Positions 26,911-35,928 of a stretch of 64,000 nucleotides of DNA are shown piece after piece; within the stretch, counting starts at the first letter, position 1; every line of letters starts with the position of its first letter. The notes below the pieces were generated by a model. It searched no databases and was not told where the DNA came from. It saw nothing but the letters and a program-made list of their open reading frames with translations. Source of the DNA: Microbacteriaceae bacterium (lineage in GTDB: Bacteria > Actinomycetota > Actinomycetes > Actinomycetales > Microbacteriaceae); the NCBI GenBank assembly GCA_009780695.1, contig WQZN01000002.1:1-64000 (forward strand). The letters run 5' to 3'. The translations under genes were made by a program, and so were the position numbers.

Positions 26911-28644
26911 GTGCTGTTCAAACTTCTGGTCCGATACCTCAAGCGCTCGAGGTGGCTGCTGCTCGGGGTGCTGGCCTTCCAGTTCGCCTCCGCCTTGGCC
27001 AGCCTGTACCTGCCCAGCCTCAACGCCGACATCATCGACAACGGCGTGAGCAAGGGGGACACCGGCTACATCTGGCACACGGGCACCCTCATGCTGGTGA
27101 TCTCGTTCGGTCAGATCGTGGCGTCGATCATCGCCACCTACTTCGCCGCGAAAGCCGCGATGCGTGCCGGGCGCGACATCCGCGACGACGTGTTCGACAG
27201 GGTCTCCGCGTTCTCCGAGCACGAGGTCTCCGCATTCGGCCCCGGTTCGCTCATCACCCGCAACACCAACGACGTGCAGCAGGTGCAGATGCTCGCCATG
27301 ATGGCGGCGACCTTCCTGGTGTCCGCTCCGCTGCTCGCCGTGGGCGGCATCATCCTCGCGCTCCGGCAGAGCCTCAGCCTGTCGTGGCTGATCGCCGTCG
27401 CCGTGCCCGTCCTGCTGGTCGTGGCGCTGCTCATCATCAGCCGCATGGTGCCGCTGTTCCGCAGCTACCAGGAGAAGCTCGACGCGGTGAACCGCGTCAT
27501 GCGCGAACAGCTCACCGGCATCCGGGTGATCCGGGCGTTCGTGCGCGAGCCGATCGAGGAGGAGCGGTTCCGCGAGGCGAACACCGACATCATGATCGTC
27601 GGCCGGAAGGTCGGGTCGCTCTTCGTCCTGCTGTTCCCCGCCGTCATGCTCATCCTCAACGTGACGGTCGTGGGCGTGATCTGGTTCGGCGGCGTCAAGG
27701 TGAATGCCGGCGACGTGCAGATCGGCACCCTGTTCGCCTTCATGCAGTACGTCATGATCATCCTCTCGGGGGTCATGATGGCGAGCTTCATGGCGATGAT
27801 GATCCCGCGCGCCGCCGTGTCCGCCGAGCGGATCAGCGAAGTGCTCGCGACGGATCTGTCCCTCCGGCGCCCCGAGAACCCCGTCGCGGACTTCGCGGCC
27901 GCGGGGGCCGTGCAGTTCGTGGATGCCTCCTTCACCTATCCGGGCGCCGAGCACTCCGTGCTCTCCGGCATCAGCTTCACCGCCCGCCCGGGTGAGACCG
28001 TCGCCGTCGTCGGGTCGACCGGGTCGGGCAAGACCACGCTCGTCTCACTCATTCCTCGGCTCTTCGACGTGACCTCCGGGCGGGTCCTCGTGAACGGCGT
28101 GGACGTGCGCGATGCCGACCTGCCTGCGTTGTGGAAGACCATCGGGCTGGTGCCGCAGCGACCGTTCCTGTTCACCGGGACCGTGGCGTCCAACCTGCGC
28201 TTCGGCCGGGAGGACGCCACCGACGCCGAGCTCTGGCAAGCGCTGTCGATCGCCCAGGGCAGCGACTTCGTCGCCCAGATGGACGGCGGCCTCGACGCCC
28301 GCATCGCCCAGGGCGGCTCGAACGTCTCGGGTGGTCAGCGGCAGCGACTCGCGATAGCGCGGGCCATCGTGCATCGGCCGCGCATCCTCGTCTTCGACGA
28401 CTCGTTCTCGGCCCTCGACCTGGCGACCGACGCGCGGTTGCGACAGGCGCTGTGGCGAGATCTGCCGGAGGTGACCAAGATCGTCGTCGCGCAGCGTGTG
28501 TCGACGATCACGGATGCCGACCGCATCGTGGTGCTCGACGCCGGCCGCATGGTCGGCATCGGCTCCCACGACGAGTTGCTGGCATCCAACGACACCTATC
28601 GCGAGATCGTGGAATCCCAGCTCGGAGCGGGGGCCGGGCGATGA
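26911..28644 (+). CDS. ABC exporter subunit with degenerate ATP site
   Basis: A 577-residue half-transporter: a six-helix exporter domain (about 1-310), then a nucleotide-binding domain with Walker A near 368-375 (GSTGSGKT) and signature VSGGQRQR. The catalytic Glu after Walker B is Asp (ILVFDDSFSALD, about D497) and the switch His is Gln (VVAQRVSTI, about Q528). This is the degenerate half of heterodimeric exporters such as TM287/288. GTG 26911 has GGAG 6 nt upstream. The stop overlaps the partner gene (ATGA). Confidence 0.88.
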   Translation: MLFKLLVRYLKRSRWLLLGVLAFQFASALASLYLPSLNADIIDNGVSKGDTGYIWHTGTLMLVISFGQIVASIIATYFAAKAAMRAGRDIRDDVFDRVSAFSEHEVSAFGPGSLITRNTNDVQQVQMLAMMAATFLVSAPLLAVGGIILALRQSLSLSWLIAVAVPVLLVVALLIISRMVPLFRSYQEKLDAVNRVMREQLTGIRVIRAFVREPIEEERFREANTDIMIVGRKVGSLFVLLFPAVMLILNVTVVGVIWFGGVKVNAGDVQIGTLFAFMQYVMIILSGVMMASFMAMMIPRAAVSAERISEVLATDLSLRRPENPVADFAAAGAVQFVDASFTYPGAEHSVLSGISFTARPGETVAVVGSTGSGKTTLVSLIPRLFDVTSGRVLVNGVDVRDADLPALWKTIGLVPQRPFLFTGTVASNLRFGREDATDAELWQALSIAQGSDFVAQMDGGLDARIAQGGSNVSGGQRQRLAIARAIVHRPRILVFDDSFSALDLATDARLRQALWRDLPEVTKIVVAQRVSTITDADRIVVLDAGRMVGIGSHDELLASNDTYREIVESQLGAGAGR

Positions 28645-30725
28645 GCGCCGCGCGGAACGCGGCCAAGAGGCCCGCACGGAAGCAGGAGCTCACAGCAGAC
28701 GAGAAGCTCGAGCTGGAGCTCGCCGAGAGGGCGCGGCTGGGCGCCGACGACTGGAGCGGCGGCGTCGCGCCGGGCAAGGCGGACAACTTCGGCCCGTCGT
28801 TCCGGCGGCTGCTCGGGCTGCTGGGGCCGAACGCGGTCGGCTTCGTCTTCGCGTCCGTCATCGGGGCGATCGGCGTCGTTCTGCAGGTGATCGCCCCCAA
28901 GGTGCTCGGCGAGGCGACGAACATCCTCTTCACCGGGGTCATCTCCAAGGCCCTTCCGGCGGGAACGACCCAGCAGCAGGTGGTCGACCAGCTGAACCAG
29001 TCGGGCCAGCACAACCTTGCGAACATCGTCAAGGCGGCCACCGGCCTCGTCCCCGGCGCGGGCGTCGACTTCGCGGCGTTGACGAGGGTGCTCCTCATCG
29101 TGCTCACGCTGTACTTCGCGGCGTCGCTGCTGGGCTGGGCGCAGGGTTACGTGATCAACGTGATCATGGTGCGCACCATGTGGCGTCTGCGCGAGCAGGT
29201 CGAGGCGAAGATCAACCGCCTGCCCCTGAGCTATTTCGACCGGGTGCAGCGCGGCGAGGTGATCTCGCGCGTGACCAACGACATCGACAACATCACGCAG
29301 ATGATGCAGCAGTCACTGTCCGGCGCGCTCACCAGTGTGCTGACGGTCGTCGGCGTGCTCATCATGATGCTGTCGATCTCGTGGCAGCTCACTCTGGTCG
29401 CGCTCGTGGCGCTTCCGCTGATGGGTGTGATCTTCGGGGTGATCGGGCCTCGCTCGCAGAAGGCGTTCGGCATCCAGTGGCGCAAGGTCGGTCGGCTGAA
29501 CGCCCGGGTGGAGGAATCGTTCTCGGGCCACGCGCTCGTGAAGCTGTTCGGGCGCGAAGAGAGCTCACGCGCGGCCTTCCGGGCCGAGAACGGGGAGCTC
29601 TACGACGCCTCCTTCACGGCGCAGTTCCTGTCGAACACGATGATGCCGGCGATGATGTTCATCGGGAACCTCACCTACGTGGGCATCGCGGTGCTCGGCG
29701 CGCTCATGGTGGCCGGCGGCCAGCTGCGCCTCGGCGACGTGCAGGCGTTCATCCAGTACTCCCAGCAGTTCACCCAGCCGCTCTCGCAGCTGGGCGGCAT
29801 GGCCGCCGTCGTGCAGTCGGGCACGGCGTCCGCCGAGCGCGTGTTCCAGCTGCTCGACCAGGACGAGCAGGAGCCGGACGCGACGGACGCGCCCGTGCCG
29901 GTCGACGGCGACGGCACGATCGAGTTCGACCACGTGGCCTTCTCGTACCACCCGGAGCGGCCGCTGATCACCGACCTGTCGTTCCGGGTCCAACCGGGGC
30001 AGACCGTGGCGATCGTGGGGCCGACGGGCGCCGGCAAGACCACGCTGGTCAACCTGATCATGCGGTTCTACGAGCTGAACGGCGGTCGCATCCTGCTCAA
30101 CGGGCAGAACATCGCCGACCTGACGAGGCATGACATCCGTGCGAAGACGGGCATGGTGCTGCAGGACCCGTGGCTGTTCGCCGGCACGATCAGGGAGAAC
30201 ATCCGGTACGGGAACGCCGGCGCCAGCGACGAGCAGATCCTCGAGGCGGCGCAGGCCACCTATGTGGACCGGTTCGTGCACTCGTTGCCCGACGGCTACG
30301 ACACGAAACTCGACGAGGACGCCTCGAACGTCTCGGCGGGCGAGAAGCAGCTGATCACGATCGCGCGCGCGTTCGTCGCGCAGCCGAGCGTGCTGATCCT
30401 CGATGAGGCGACGAGCTCCGTCGACACTCGCACCGAGCTGTTGCTGCAGCACGCGATGAACGCGCTGCGCCGGGGGCGCACCTCGTTCGTCATCGCGCAC
30501 CGCTTGTCCACGATCCGCGACGCCGACCTGATCCTCGTGATGGAGCACGGCGACATCGTCGAGCAGGGCGACCACGAGCAGCTCATCGCCGCGCAGGGCG
30601 CCTATTACCGGCTGTACAACGCGCAGTTCCAGCAGGCCGCGACCGACCTCGACGACGAATTCGCGGGCATCTCCGATGACGCGCGGGCCGATCAAGACGA
30701 GCCGGACGACGCCGTGGTCGACTGA
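28641..30725 (+). CDS. ABC exporter subunit with canonical Walker motifs
   Basis: A 694-residue half-transporter with a polar N-terminal extension (about 60 residues), six membrane helices and a nucleotide-binding domain: GPTGAGKT, VLILDEATSSVD and VIAHRLSTI. Its own signature is VSAGEKQ rather than LSGGQ. Pairing with the preceding protein predicts one consensus ATP site (this Walker set plus the partner's VSGGQ) and one non-hydrolytic site. There is also an extended loop (about 90-150) between the first two helices. Substrate unknown; heterodimers of this class export drugs, lipids or peptides. Confidence 0.9.
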   Translation: MSAARNAAKRPARKQELTADEKLELELAERARLGADDWSGGVAPGKADNFGPSFRRLLGLLGPNAVGFVFASVIGAIGVVLQVIAPKVLGEATNILFTGVISKALPAGTTQQQVVDQLNQSGQHNLANIVKAATGLVPGAGVDFAALTRVLLIVLTLYFAASLLGWAQGYVINVIMVRTMWRLREQVEAKINRLPLSYFDRVQRGEVISRVTNDIDNITQMMQQSLSGALTSVLTVVGVLIMMLSISWQLTLVALVALPLMGVIFGVIGPRSQKAFGIQWRKVGRLNARVEESFSGHALVKLFGREESSRAAFRAENGELYDASFTAQFLSNTMMPAMMFIGNLTYVGIAVLGALMVAGGQLRLGDVQAFIQYSQQFTQPLSQLGGMAAVVQSGTASAERVFQLLDQDEQEPDATDAPVPVDGDGTIEFDHVAFSYHPERPLITDLSFRVQPGQTVAIVGPTGAGKTTLVNLIMRFYELNGGRILLNGQNIADLTRHDIRAKTGMVLQDPWLFAGTIRENIRYGNAGASDEQILEAAQATYVDRFVHSLPDGYDTKLDEDASNVSAGEKQLITIARAFVAQPSVLILDEATSSVDTRTELLLQHAMNALRRGRTSFVIAHRLSTIRDADLILVMEHGDIVEQGDHEQLIAAQGAYYRLYNAQFQQAATDLDDEFAGISDDARADQDEPDDAVVD

Positions 30726-30786
30726 GGCGCAGCCGAGCGCGATCCGCATCCGTGCGCAGCGAGCGGCACCCGGGCAGGATGAAGCC

Positions 30787-31539
30787 GTGACCCACGAGAA
30801 CCGCAGCACCCACCAGGCACACGCGCAGAGCTTCGGGCAGGCGGCCGAGGCGTACGAGGCATCCCGGCCCGGCTACCCGCTCGAGGCGGTCGACTGGCTC
30901 GTGCCGGCATCCGCCCGCCGGGTTCTCGACATCGGCGCGGGCACGGGCAAGTTCACCCGGCTGCTGCGCCGTGAGGACAGGGCGGTCCTCGCCGTCGACC
31001 CGAGCGGCGAGATGCTCGACGTGCTGCGGGCCCGTGCCGCCGGCATCGAGACCCTGATCGGCACGGCGGAGCAGCTGCCGCTTCCCGACGAGAGCGTCGA
31101 CGCGGTCACCGTCGCGCAGGCGTGGCACTGGGTCGACGTCGAGCGCGCCGTCCCCGAGGTCGCGCGTGTGCTGAAGCCCGGCGGGACGCTCGGGCTGGTC
31201 TGGAACTCGCGCGACGAGCGCGTCGCGTGGGTGCGCGAGCTCGGCGAGGCGATGGGCTCGAACGAGGCGTACGGCCCAGCGGCGATCGACGAGCACGGCG
31301 TCGGCACACCGTTCGCAGACGGCGAGACGGTCGAGTTCGCGTGGACCCAGCGGCTCAGCCGGCCCGGCATCCTGACCCTCGTGCGCTCGCGCAGCTACTT
31401 CATCGTGAAGACGCCCGAGGAACAGGAGGCGACCCTGCGCGCGGTCGAGGCTGTGCTCGACGGGCATCCCGCCATCGAGCGCGACGGCGTGATCGAGCTG
31501 CCGTACGTCACACAGGCCTACCGCTTCCGGCGCAGCTGA
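30787..31539 (+). CDS. class I SAM-dependent methyltransferase
   Basis: A 250-residue protein with Methyltransf_11-like motif I VLDIGAGTGKFT (46-57), acidic AVDPSGEML and the post-I AQAWHWVD. Resembles UbiE-like small-molecule methyltransferases; acceptor unknown. GTG 30787: CAGGAT ends 6 nt upstream, possibly a leaderless -10 rather than a ribosome-binding site. Between the exporter pair and ychF. Confidence 0.83.
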   Translation: MTHENRSTHQAHAQSFGQAAEAYEASRPGYPLEAVDWLVPASARRVLDIGAGTGKFTRLLRREDRAVLAVDPSGEMLDVLRARAAGIETLIGTAEQLPLPDESVDAVTVAQAWHWVDVERAVPEVARVLKPGGTLGLVWNSRDERVAWVRELGEAMGSNEAYGPAAIDEHGVGTPFADGETVEFAWTQRLSRPGILTLVRSRSYFIVKTPEEQEATLRAVEAVLDGHPAIERDGVIELPYVTQAYRFRRS

Positions 31540-31588
31540 GGCGACGAGCCGGGCGGCACCGAGGGCGGGTTGCCAGGCATCCTCACCG

Positions 31589-31594
31589 TAAAAT
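31589..31594 (+). promoter_or_regulatory. leaderless -10 box of ychF
   Basis: TAAAAT ends 8 nt before GTG 31603; a second GTG at 31597 lies closer but does not fit the usual protein start. Confidence 0.5.
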
Positions 31595-31602
31595 CGGTGA
31601 AC

Positions 31603-32679
31603 GTGGCTCTCACTATCGGAATCGTCGGCCTGCCCAACGTCGGCAAGTCGACCCTCTTCAACGCGCTGACCAAGAACGACGTGCTCGCCGCGAACTACCC
31701 GTTCGCGACCATCGAGCCGAATGTCGGCGTCGTCAACCTGCCCGACCCGCGCCTCGCGCGCCTCGCGGAGGTGTTCCATTCCGAGCGGATCCTGCCCGCG
31801 ACCGTCTCGTTCGTCGACATCGCCGGCATCGTGAAGGGCGCGTCGGAGGGCGAGGGCCTCGGCAACCAGTTCCTCGCGAACATCCGCGAGGCCGACGCCA
31901 TCGCGCAGGTCGTGCGCGGCTTCGCCGACGACGACGTCGTGCACGTCGACGGTGCGGTCAACCCGGCTTCCGACCTCGAGACCATCAACACCGAGCTGAT
32001 CCTGGCCGACCTGCAGACCCTTGAGAAGGCGCAGCCGCGCATCGAGAAGGAGGTGCGCGGCAAGAAGACCGACCCCGCGATCCTCGCCGCCGTGACCGAG
32101 GCGATCGAGCAGCTGTCGACCGGCACCGTGCTCTCGGCCGTGAAGGGCATCGATCTCGCCGCGCTGCGCGAGTTCGGGCTGCTGACGGCCAAGCCGGTCA
32201 TCTACGTCTTCAACGTGGACGAGGCGGTGTTGACGGATGCCTCGCGCAAGGCCGCGCTGGCCGAGCTCGTCGCCCCCACGCCCGCCGTGTTCCTCGACGC
32301 GAAGATCGAGTCCGAGCTCATCGACCTGCCCGAGGACGAGGCGCTCGAGCTGCTGCAGTCGACGGGCCAGGAGGAGTCGGGTCTCGACCAGCTCGCGCGC
32401 GTCGGCTTCGACACGCTCGGCCTGCAGACGTACCTGACCGCCGGGCCGAAGGAGGCCCGCGCGTGGACGATCCACAAGGGCTGGAAGGCGCCGCAGGCCG
32501 CCGGTGTCATCCACACCGACTTCGAGAAGGGCTTCATCAAGGCCGAGGTCATCTCGTTCGAGGACCTCGTGTCGCTGGGCTCGATCGCCGAGGCGCGCTC
32601 GCACGGCAAGGCTCGCCTCGAGGGCAAGGACTACATCATGCAGGACGGCGACGTGGTGGAGTTCCGCTTCAACGTGTAG
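31603..32679 (+). CDS. ychF: redox-regulated ATPase YchF (Obg-like)
   Basis: A 358-residue P-loop protein of the Obg/HflX class that prefers ATP. G1 GLPNVGKS at 9-16, a switch region FVDIAGIVKGASEG, a coiled-coil insertion (about 130-200) and a C-terminal TGS domain (about 275-357, with the conserved HTDFEKGFIKAEV) are all present. It binds ribosomes and affects stress responses. GTG 31603 matches the standard N-terminus VALTIGIVGLPNVGKS. Confidence 0.95.
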   Translation: MALTIGIVGLPNVGKSTLFNALTKNDVLAANYPFATIEPNVGVVNLPDPRLARLAEVFHSERILPATVSFVDIAGIVKGASEGEGLGNQFLANIREADAIAQVVRGFADDDVVHVDGAVNPASDLETINTELILADLQTLEKAQPRIEKEVRGKKTDPAILAAVTEAIEQLSTGTVLSAVKGIDLAALREFGLLTAKPVIYVFNVDEAVLTDASRKAALAELVAPTPAVFLDAKIESELIDLPEDEALELLQSTGQEESGLDQLARVGFDTLGLQTYLTAGPKEARAWTIHKGWKAPQAAGVIHTDFEKGFIKAEVISFEDLVSLGSIAEARSHGKARLEGKDYIMQDGDVVEFRFNV

Positions 32680-32699
32680 GGCGGCTGCGGAAGGTCGCG

Positions 32700-32738
32700 C
32701 GGAGGGCTCACGTTTTCACGGAAAACGTGAGCCCTCCG
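32700..32738. terminator. 18-bp perfect hairpin after ychF
   Basis: Arms 32700-32717 and 32721-32738 are perfectly complementary (18 bp) around a 3-nt ACG loop, 20 bp after the ychF stop. The upper stem is AT-rich (GTTTTC/GAAAAC). Confidence 0.75.
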
Positions 32739-32760
32739 GCGTTTCTCCGAGATGCACTCA

Positions 32761-32826
32761 CGCCCACGACGCACGTGGGGGAGGAACCTCTCGCGAAAAG
32801 TTCCTCCCTATCCTCCGGATTGGGCG
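32761..32826. repeat. dispersed palindrome family B, copy 2
   Basis: CGCCCA and GGGAGGAAC on the left (32761-32787) pair with GTTCCTCCC and TGGGCG on the right. The central part of the arms does not pair in this copy. It is the only copy lying between codirectional genes (ychF and the phosphodiesterase-like gene). Confidence 0.7.
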
Positions 32827-33042
32827 TGGACCCGCCGGCCGGAGCGGCAAGCGCAGCACCCCTCGGAACTCCCGTGTATGACGCGCTCTAAGAATCCGTG
32901 AAGCGAGAAATGGATTCCGGGAAGCGCCCGTGCGGACATCCCCGGTTCGCCTCGCGTTCATCTCCGCTCACGATTTTGTCCCCCGTATAAGGCACGAGCG
33001 CCCCCGCGGCGCCGCCGCCCTCATCGACGACGGAGGAATCGG
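32827..33042 (+). promoter_or_regulatory. upstream region of the phosphodiesterase-like gene
   Basis: The remainder of a 363-bp non-coding stretch after two hairpins. A TATAAG at about 32986 could be a -10 box; no good -35 is seen. The ribosome-binding site GGAGGA is near 33032. No ORF recognised. Confidence 0.35.
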
Positions 33043-34851
33043 ATGAGCAGGAAAACCAAGCCCCGGGCGGCACTCGCCGCGACGGGCATCGCGGCGCTGG
33101 TCGCCGCAGCGGTCACCGGGACCGCGAGCAGCGCGTCGGCCAACGACGGCCACGCGAACGGACGCTCGCAGCACGTGCTGCTGATCTCGGTGGACGGAAT
33201 GCACCAGAGCGACCTCGACTGGTATGTCGCGCAGCACCCGCATTCCACCCTCGCTAAGCTCACGCACTCGGGCAGCGAGTACACGAACGCCGAGACGTCG
33301 AACCCGTCGGACTCCGACCCGGGCGGCACGGCGCTGATGACCGGCGGCAACCCCAAGACCACGGGCGTGTACTACGACGTCGAGTACAGCCACACGGTCG
33401 ATGAGGCGGGCGCGGCCTGCACGCCCGGCCAGGCTCCCACGGGCGGCGACGTGATCTACGACTCGCCCGACGACGCGCTCGCCAAGGTGCCCGACCTCAT
33501 CAACCCCTCGAACGGCACGTTCCCGTCGTTCGACGAGAACGGCTCGATCTATCCGCAGGGCGTCGACACCGACCCGGCGAAGATCATGAACCTGACCTTC
33601 AACCCGAAGACGTCGCTCAACCCGGCGACCTTCCCAGTCGACCCCACGACCTGCCAGCCGATCACGCCGTGGGACTACCTGGGCGACAACACGATCTTCC
33701 AGGTCATCCACAACGCCGGCCTGCGCACCGCGTGGTCCGACAAGCACGAGGTCTACGCCTCGTTCAACGGCCCCGGCTCGAACGGCCAGAGCATCGACGA
33801 CCTGTTCTCGCCCGAGATCGACTCGCAGGCGGTCATGCCCAACGGCGTGCCGTACCCGCAGGACGACGACTGGGCGCACATCGACGCCGCGACGAAGCAG
33901 TACGACGGCTACAAGGTGCAGGCGGTGCTCAACGAGATCAACGGCCGCGACCACTCGGGCAAGAGCAAGGTCGGCACCCCGGCGATCTTCGGCATGAACT
34001 TCCAGACCGTCTCGGTCGCGCAGAAGATCAAGTCGACCCCGACGACGCTGATCAAGAACGCCGACGGCTCCTACACGACCAGCGCGCCCCAGGCGGGCGG
34101 CTACCAGTGGGTGGGCGGCAAGCTCGTGCCCGGGCCCGTGCTCTCGAGCGCGCTCGACTACGTCGACGCCCAGCTCGGCCGCATGGTCGCCCAGATCCGC
34201 AAGGACGGCCTGCAGAACAAGACGACCATCATCGTCACCGCCAAGCACGGCCAGTCGCCGCAGGACCCGAACCAGCTGGTCACCGTTCCGGACGGCCCCA
34301 TCATCGACGCGGTCAACGCGGCGTGGGCGCAGACCCACCCGAGCAACACCAAGCTGATCGTCGCCGGCACCGATGACGACCTGTGGCAGTCCTACCTGTC
34401 GGACAACTCGCAGGCCGCGGACGACTTCGTCAAGGCCTACCTGTGGAGCCACACCGCGCAGGGCCTCAACGTGAGCGGCGCCGCCGTCACGGTGCAGCAC
34501 TCGGGCCTCACGCAGATCTGGGCCGGCAAGGACGCGGCCGCGTTCTTCGGCGTCGCCGTCGACAACGGCCACTACCCGGATGTCTTCGGCGAGGTGCAGC
34601 AGGGCGTCGTCTACTCGGGCCCGAGCAAGCTCGCCGAGCACGGCGGCATGAACACCGGTGACCGCCACGTGCTCATGGTCGTCGACGGCCCCGGCATCAA
34701 GGCGGGCGTGCACTCGGCGCCGGTCGAGACCACGCAGGTCGCGCCGACGATCCTCTCGGTGCTCGGCCTCAACCCGAGCGCGCTGACCGCGGTCAAGGCC
34801 GAGGGCACGAAGGTGCTGCCCGGCCTGACTGCGGCGGGCCGCAAGCGGTAG
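33043..34851 (+). CDS. secreted alkaline phosphatase-superfamily phosphodiesterase
   Basis: A 602-residue exported protein: Sec-type signal peptide (about 1-34, ending ASA), then a type I phosphodiesterase/nucleotide pyrophosphatase fold. VLLISVDGMH carries the first metal aspartate (D51). TAKHGQSP and the late EHGGMNTGDRHV are where other metal histidines are expected. No membrane anchor or cell-wall sorting signal is visible at the C-terminus, so it is probably released. Substrate (nucleotide, phospholipid or phosphonate ester) unknown. Strong GGAGGA ribosome-binding site. Confidence 0.87.
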   Translation: MSRKTKPRAALAATGIAALVAAAVTGTASSASANDGHANGRSQHVLLISVDGMHQSDLDWYVAQHPHSTLAKLTHSGSEYTNAETSNPSDSDPGGTALMTGGNPKTTGVYYDVEYSHTVDEAGAACTPGQAPTGGDVIYDSPDDALAKVPDLINPSNGTFPSFDENGSIYPQGVDTDPAKIMNLTFNPKTSLNPATFPVDPTTCQPITPWDYLGDNTIFQVIHNAGLRTAWSDKHEVYASFNGPGSNGQSIDDLFSPEIDSQAVMPNGVPYPQDDDWAHIDAATKQYDGYKVQAVLNEINGRDHSGKSKVGTPAIFGMNFQTVSVAQKIKSTPTTLIKNADGSYTTSAPQAGGYQWVGGKLVPGPVLSSALDYVDAQLGRMVAQIRKDGLQNKTTIIVTAKHGQSPQDPNQLVTVPDGPIIDAVNAAWAQTHPSNTKLIVAGTDDDLWQSYLSDNSQAADDFVKAYLWSHTAQGLNVSGAAVTVQHSGLTQIWAGKDAAAFFGVAVDNGHYPDVFGEVQQGVVYSGPSKLAEHGGMNTGDRHVLMVVDGPGIKAGVHSAPVETTQVAPTILSVLGLNPSALTAVKAEGTKVLPGLTAAGRKR

Positions 34852-34854
34852 CCC

Positions 34855-34929
34855 GCGGGCACATTTCCTGTTGTGGGGCATGTCGGATGTCGGAATCCGA
34901 TGTGCCCCACAGTGGATTCTGTGCCCGGC
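34855..34929. repeat. dispersed palindrome family A, copy 2
   Basis: Arms carry GGGCACATTTCC and TGTGGGGCATGTCGGAT, pairing with ATCCGATGTGCCCCACAGTG and GTGCCCGGC with a one-base bulge. It starts 4 bp after the phosphodiesterase stop and ends before the convergent YCII gene. Homologous to copies at 5260 and 38392. Confidence 0.8.
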
Positions 34930-34943
34930 GGCAGTCGGGCAGG

Positions 34944-35285
34944 TCAGGCCCGGGGGTCGTACATGAACTCGCGCAGCTCCTGGGGACAGCGGCAGGCAGC
35001 GGCCGTCCGGGCGGCCCAGCGCACGGCATCCTCACGCGAATCGGTCTCGATGACCATGAAGCCCCCGTTCAGATGGGCGGGGTCGTTGTAGGTGATCGGG
35101 CCCACCGAGCCGTCCGCCGCGACGAGCTGCGCCGCGACATCCTCATCGATGCCCCCGCCGAAGACATAGACGCCCGCGGCTTTCGCGTCCTCGACGACCT
35201 GATGCGCATCGGTGTCGGCGAGCGACAGTTCGTCCGGGGTGATCTGCATCGCTCCGCTCGGGAACGAGATCAGGTATGTGGTCAT
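34944..35285 (-). CDS. YCII-related protein
   Basis: A 113-residue YCII/DGPF-like ferredoxin-fold protein (FGGGIDEDVAAQLV, GGFMVIETDSREDAVRWAART). ATG 35285 overlaps the stop of the VOC gene by 4 bp. YCII proteins often sit beside ECF sigma-factor genes, but none is here. Function unknown; a small-molecule enzyme or binding role is guessed from the fold. Confidence 0.83.
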   Translation of the reverse strand: MTTYLISFPSGAMQITPDELSLADTDAHQVVEDAKAAGVYVFGGGIDEDVAAQLVAADGSVGPITYNDPAHLNGGFMVIETDSREDAVRWAARTAAACRCPQELREFMYDPRA

Positions 35286-35641
35286 GGTCGCTCCTGCGTG
35301 GCCGTGTGCGTCCCGACGTTGACGACGTGGCCTGCGCCGTCGCGGTAGAAGAAGCGGGTGACGCCCCACGGCTCGGCGGTGAGCGGGCGCACGATCTCGA
35401 CACCCGCCGCGACGGCGGCGTCGTGTGACGCCTGCACGTCGTCGACGAAGATCGACATCTCGGGGTTCACGCCGCCGGCCGGATCGGCCGCGATCAGAGT
35501 GAGCTGATGCCCGTCGGCGTCGGCCAGGGTGACGACCGAGCCGAGGTCCATCACGACCTCGAGATGGTGGATGACGGAGTACTCCTTCACCGCCGCCGGA
35601 AGGTCGTAGACGAGGATGTCGGGCACGATTCTCTGCACCAT
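35282..35641 (-). CDS. VOC family (glyoxalase/bleomycin-resistance fold) protein
   Basis: A 119-residue protein with the beta-alpha-beta-beta-beta VOC repeat: IVPDILVYDLPAAVKEY, then FVDDVQASHDAAVAAGVEI and a closing FFYRDGAGHVVNV. These folds bind metals or ligands in glyoxalases, dioxygenases and resistance proteins; the exact role is unknown. Cotranscribed with the YCII gene through an ATGA overlap; divergent from the DUF4287 gene. Confidence 0.85.
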   Translation of the reverse strand: MVQRIVPDILVYDLPAAVKEYSVIHHLEVVMDLGSVVTLADADGHQLTLIAADPAGGVNPEMSIFVDDVQASHDAAVAAGVEIVRPLTAEPWGVTRFFYRDGAGHVVNVGTHTATQERP

Positions 35642-35681
35642 GACCCGAGCACAGCACGGGGCGCCGCGCGCGTCAACGCAC

Positions 35682-35687
35682 TAGGTT
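35682..35687 (+). promoter_or_regulatory. leaderless -10 box of the DUF4287 gene
   Basis: TAGGTT ends 6 nt before ATG 35694. Confidence 0.5.
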
Positions 35688-35693
35688 CGCAGC

Positions 35694-35903
35694 ATGACTG
35701 AAAGGGTGATGGGCCCCGCCTCCTACTTCCCGTCGATCGAGAAGAAGTACGGGTTCCCGGTGCAGCACTGGTTCGACCTGCTCGACCAGGTGAAGGACTT
35801 GAAGCACATGGAGCAGGTCGCGTGGCTGAAGACCGAGCACGGCCTCGGGCACGGGCACGCCAACGCGCTCGTAGGCTACTACCGCGCGAAGCTCGCGGGC
35901 TGA
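35694..35903 (+). CDS. DUF4287 domain-containing small protein
   Basis: A 69-residue protein that is essentially one DUF4287 domain: GPASYFPSIEKKYG, an aromatic and charged middle, and WLKTEHGLGHGHANALVGYY. The domain is common in bacteria, sometimes fused to DUF5655, with no assigned function. Leaderless start. The DJ-1/PfpI gene follows after 25 bp. Confidence 0.85.
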   Translation: MTERVMGPASYFPSIEKKYGFPVQHWFDLLDQVKDLKHMEQVAWLKTEHGLGHGHANALVGYYRAKLAG

Positions 35904-35928
35904 GCGGCGCTGCCGGGATACTGACGGC

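Noticed and set aside
26911-28644. Pseudogene, because of the altered Walker B and switch residues
   Set aside because: Asp and Gln at these places are the hallmark of the regulatory half in heterodimeric exporters, and the reading frame is intact.
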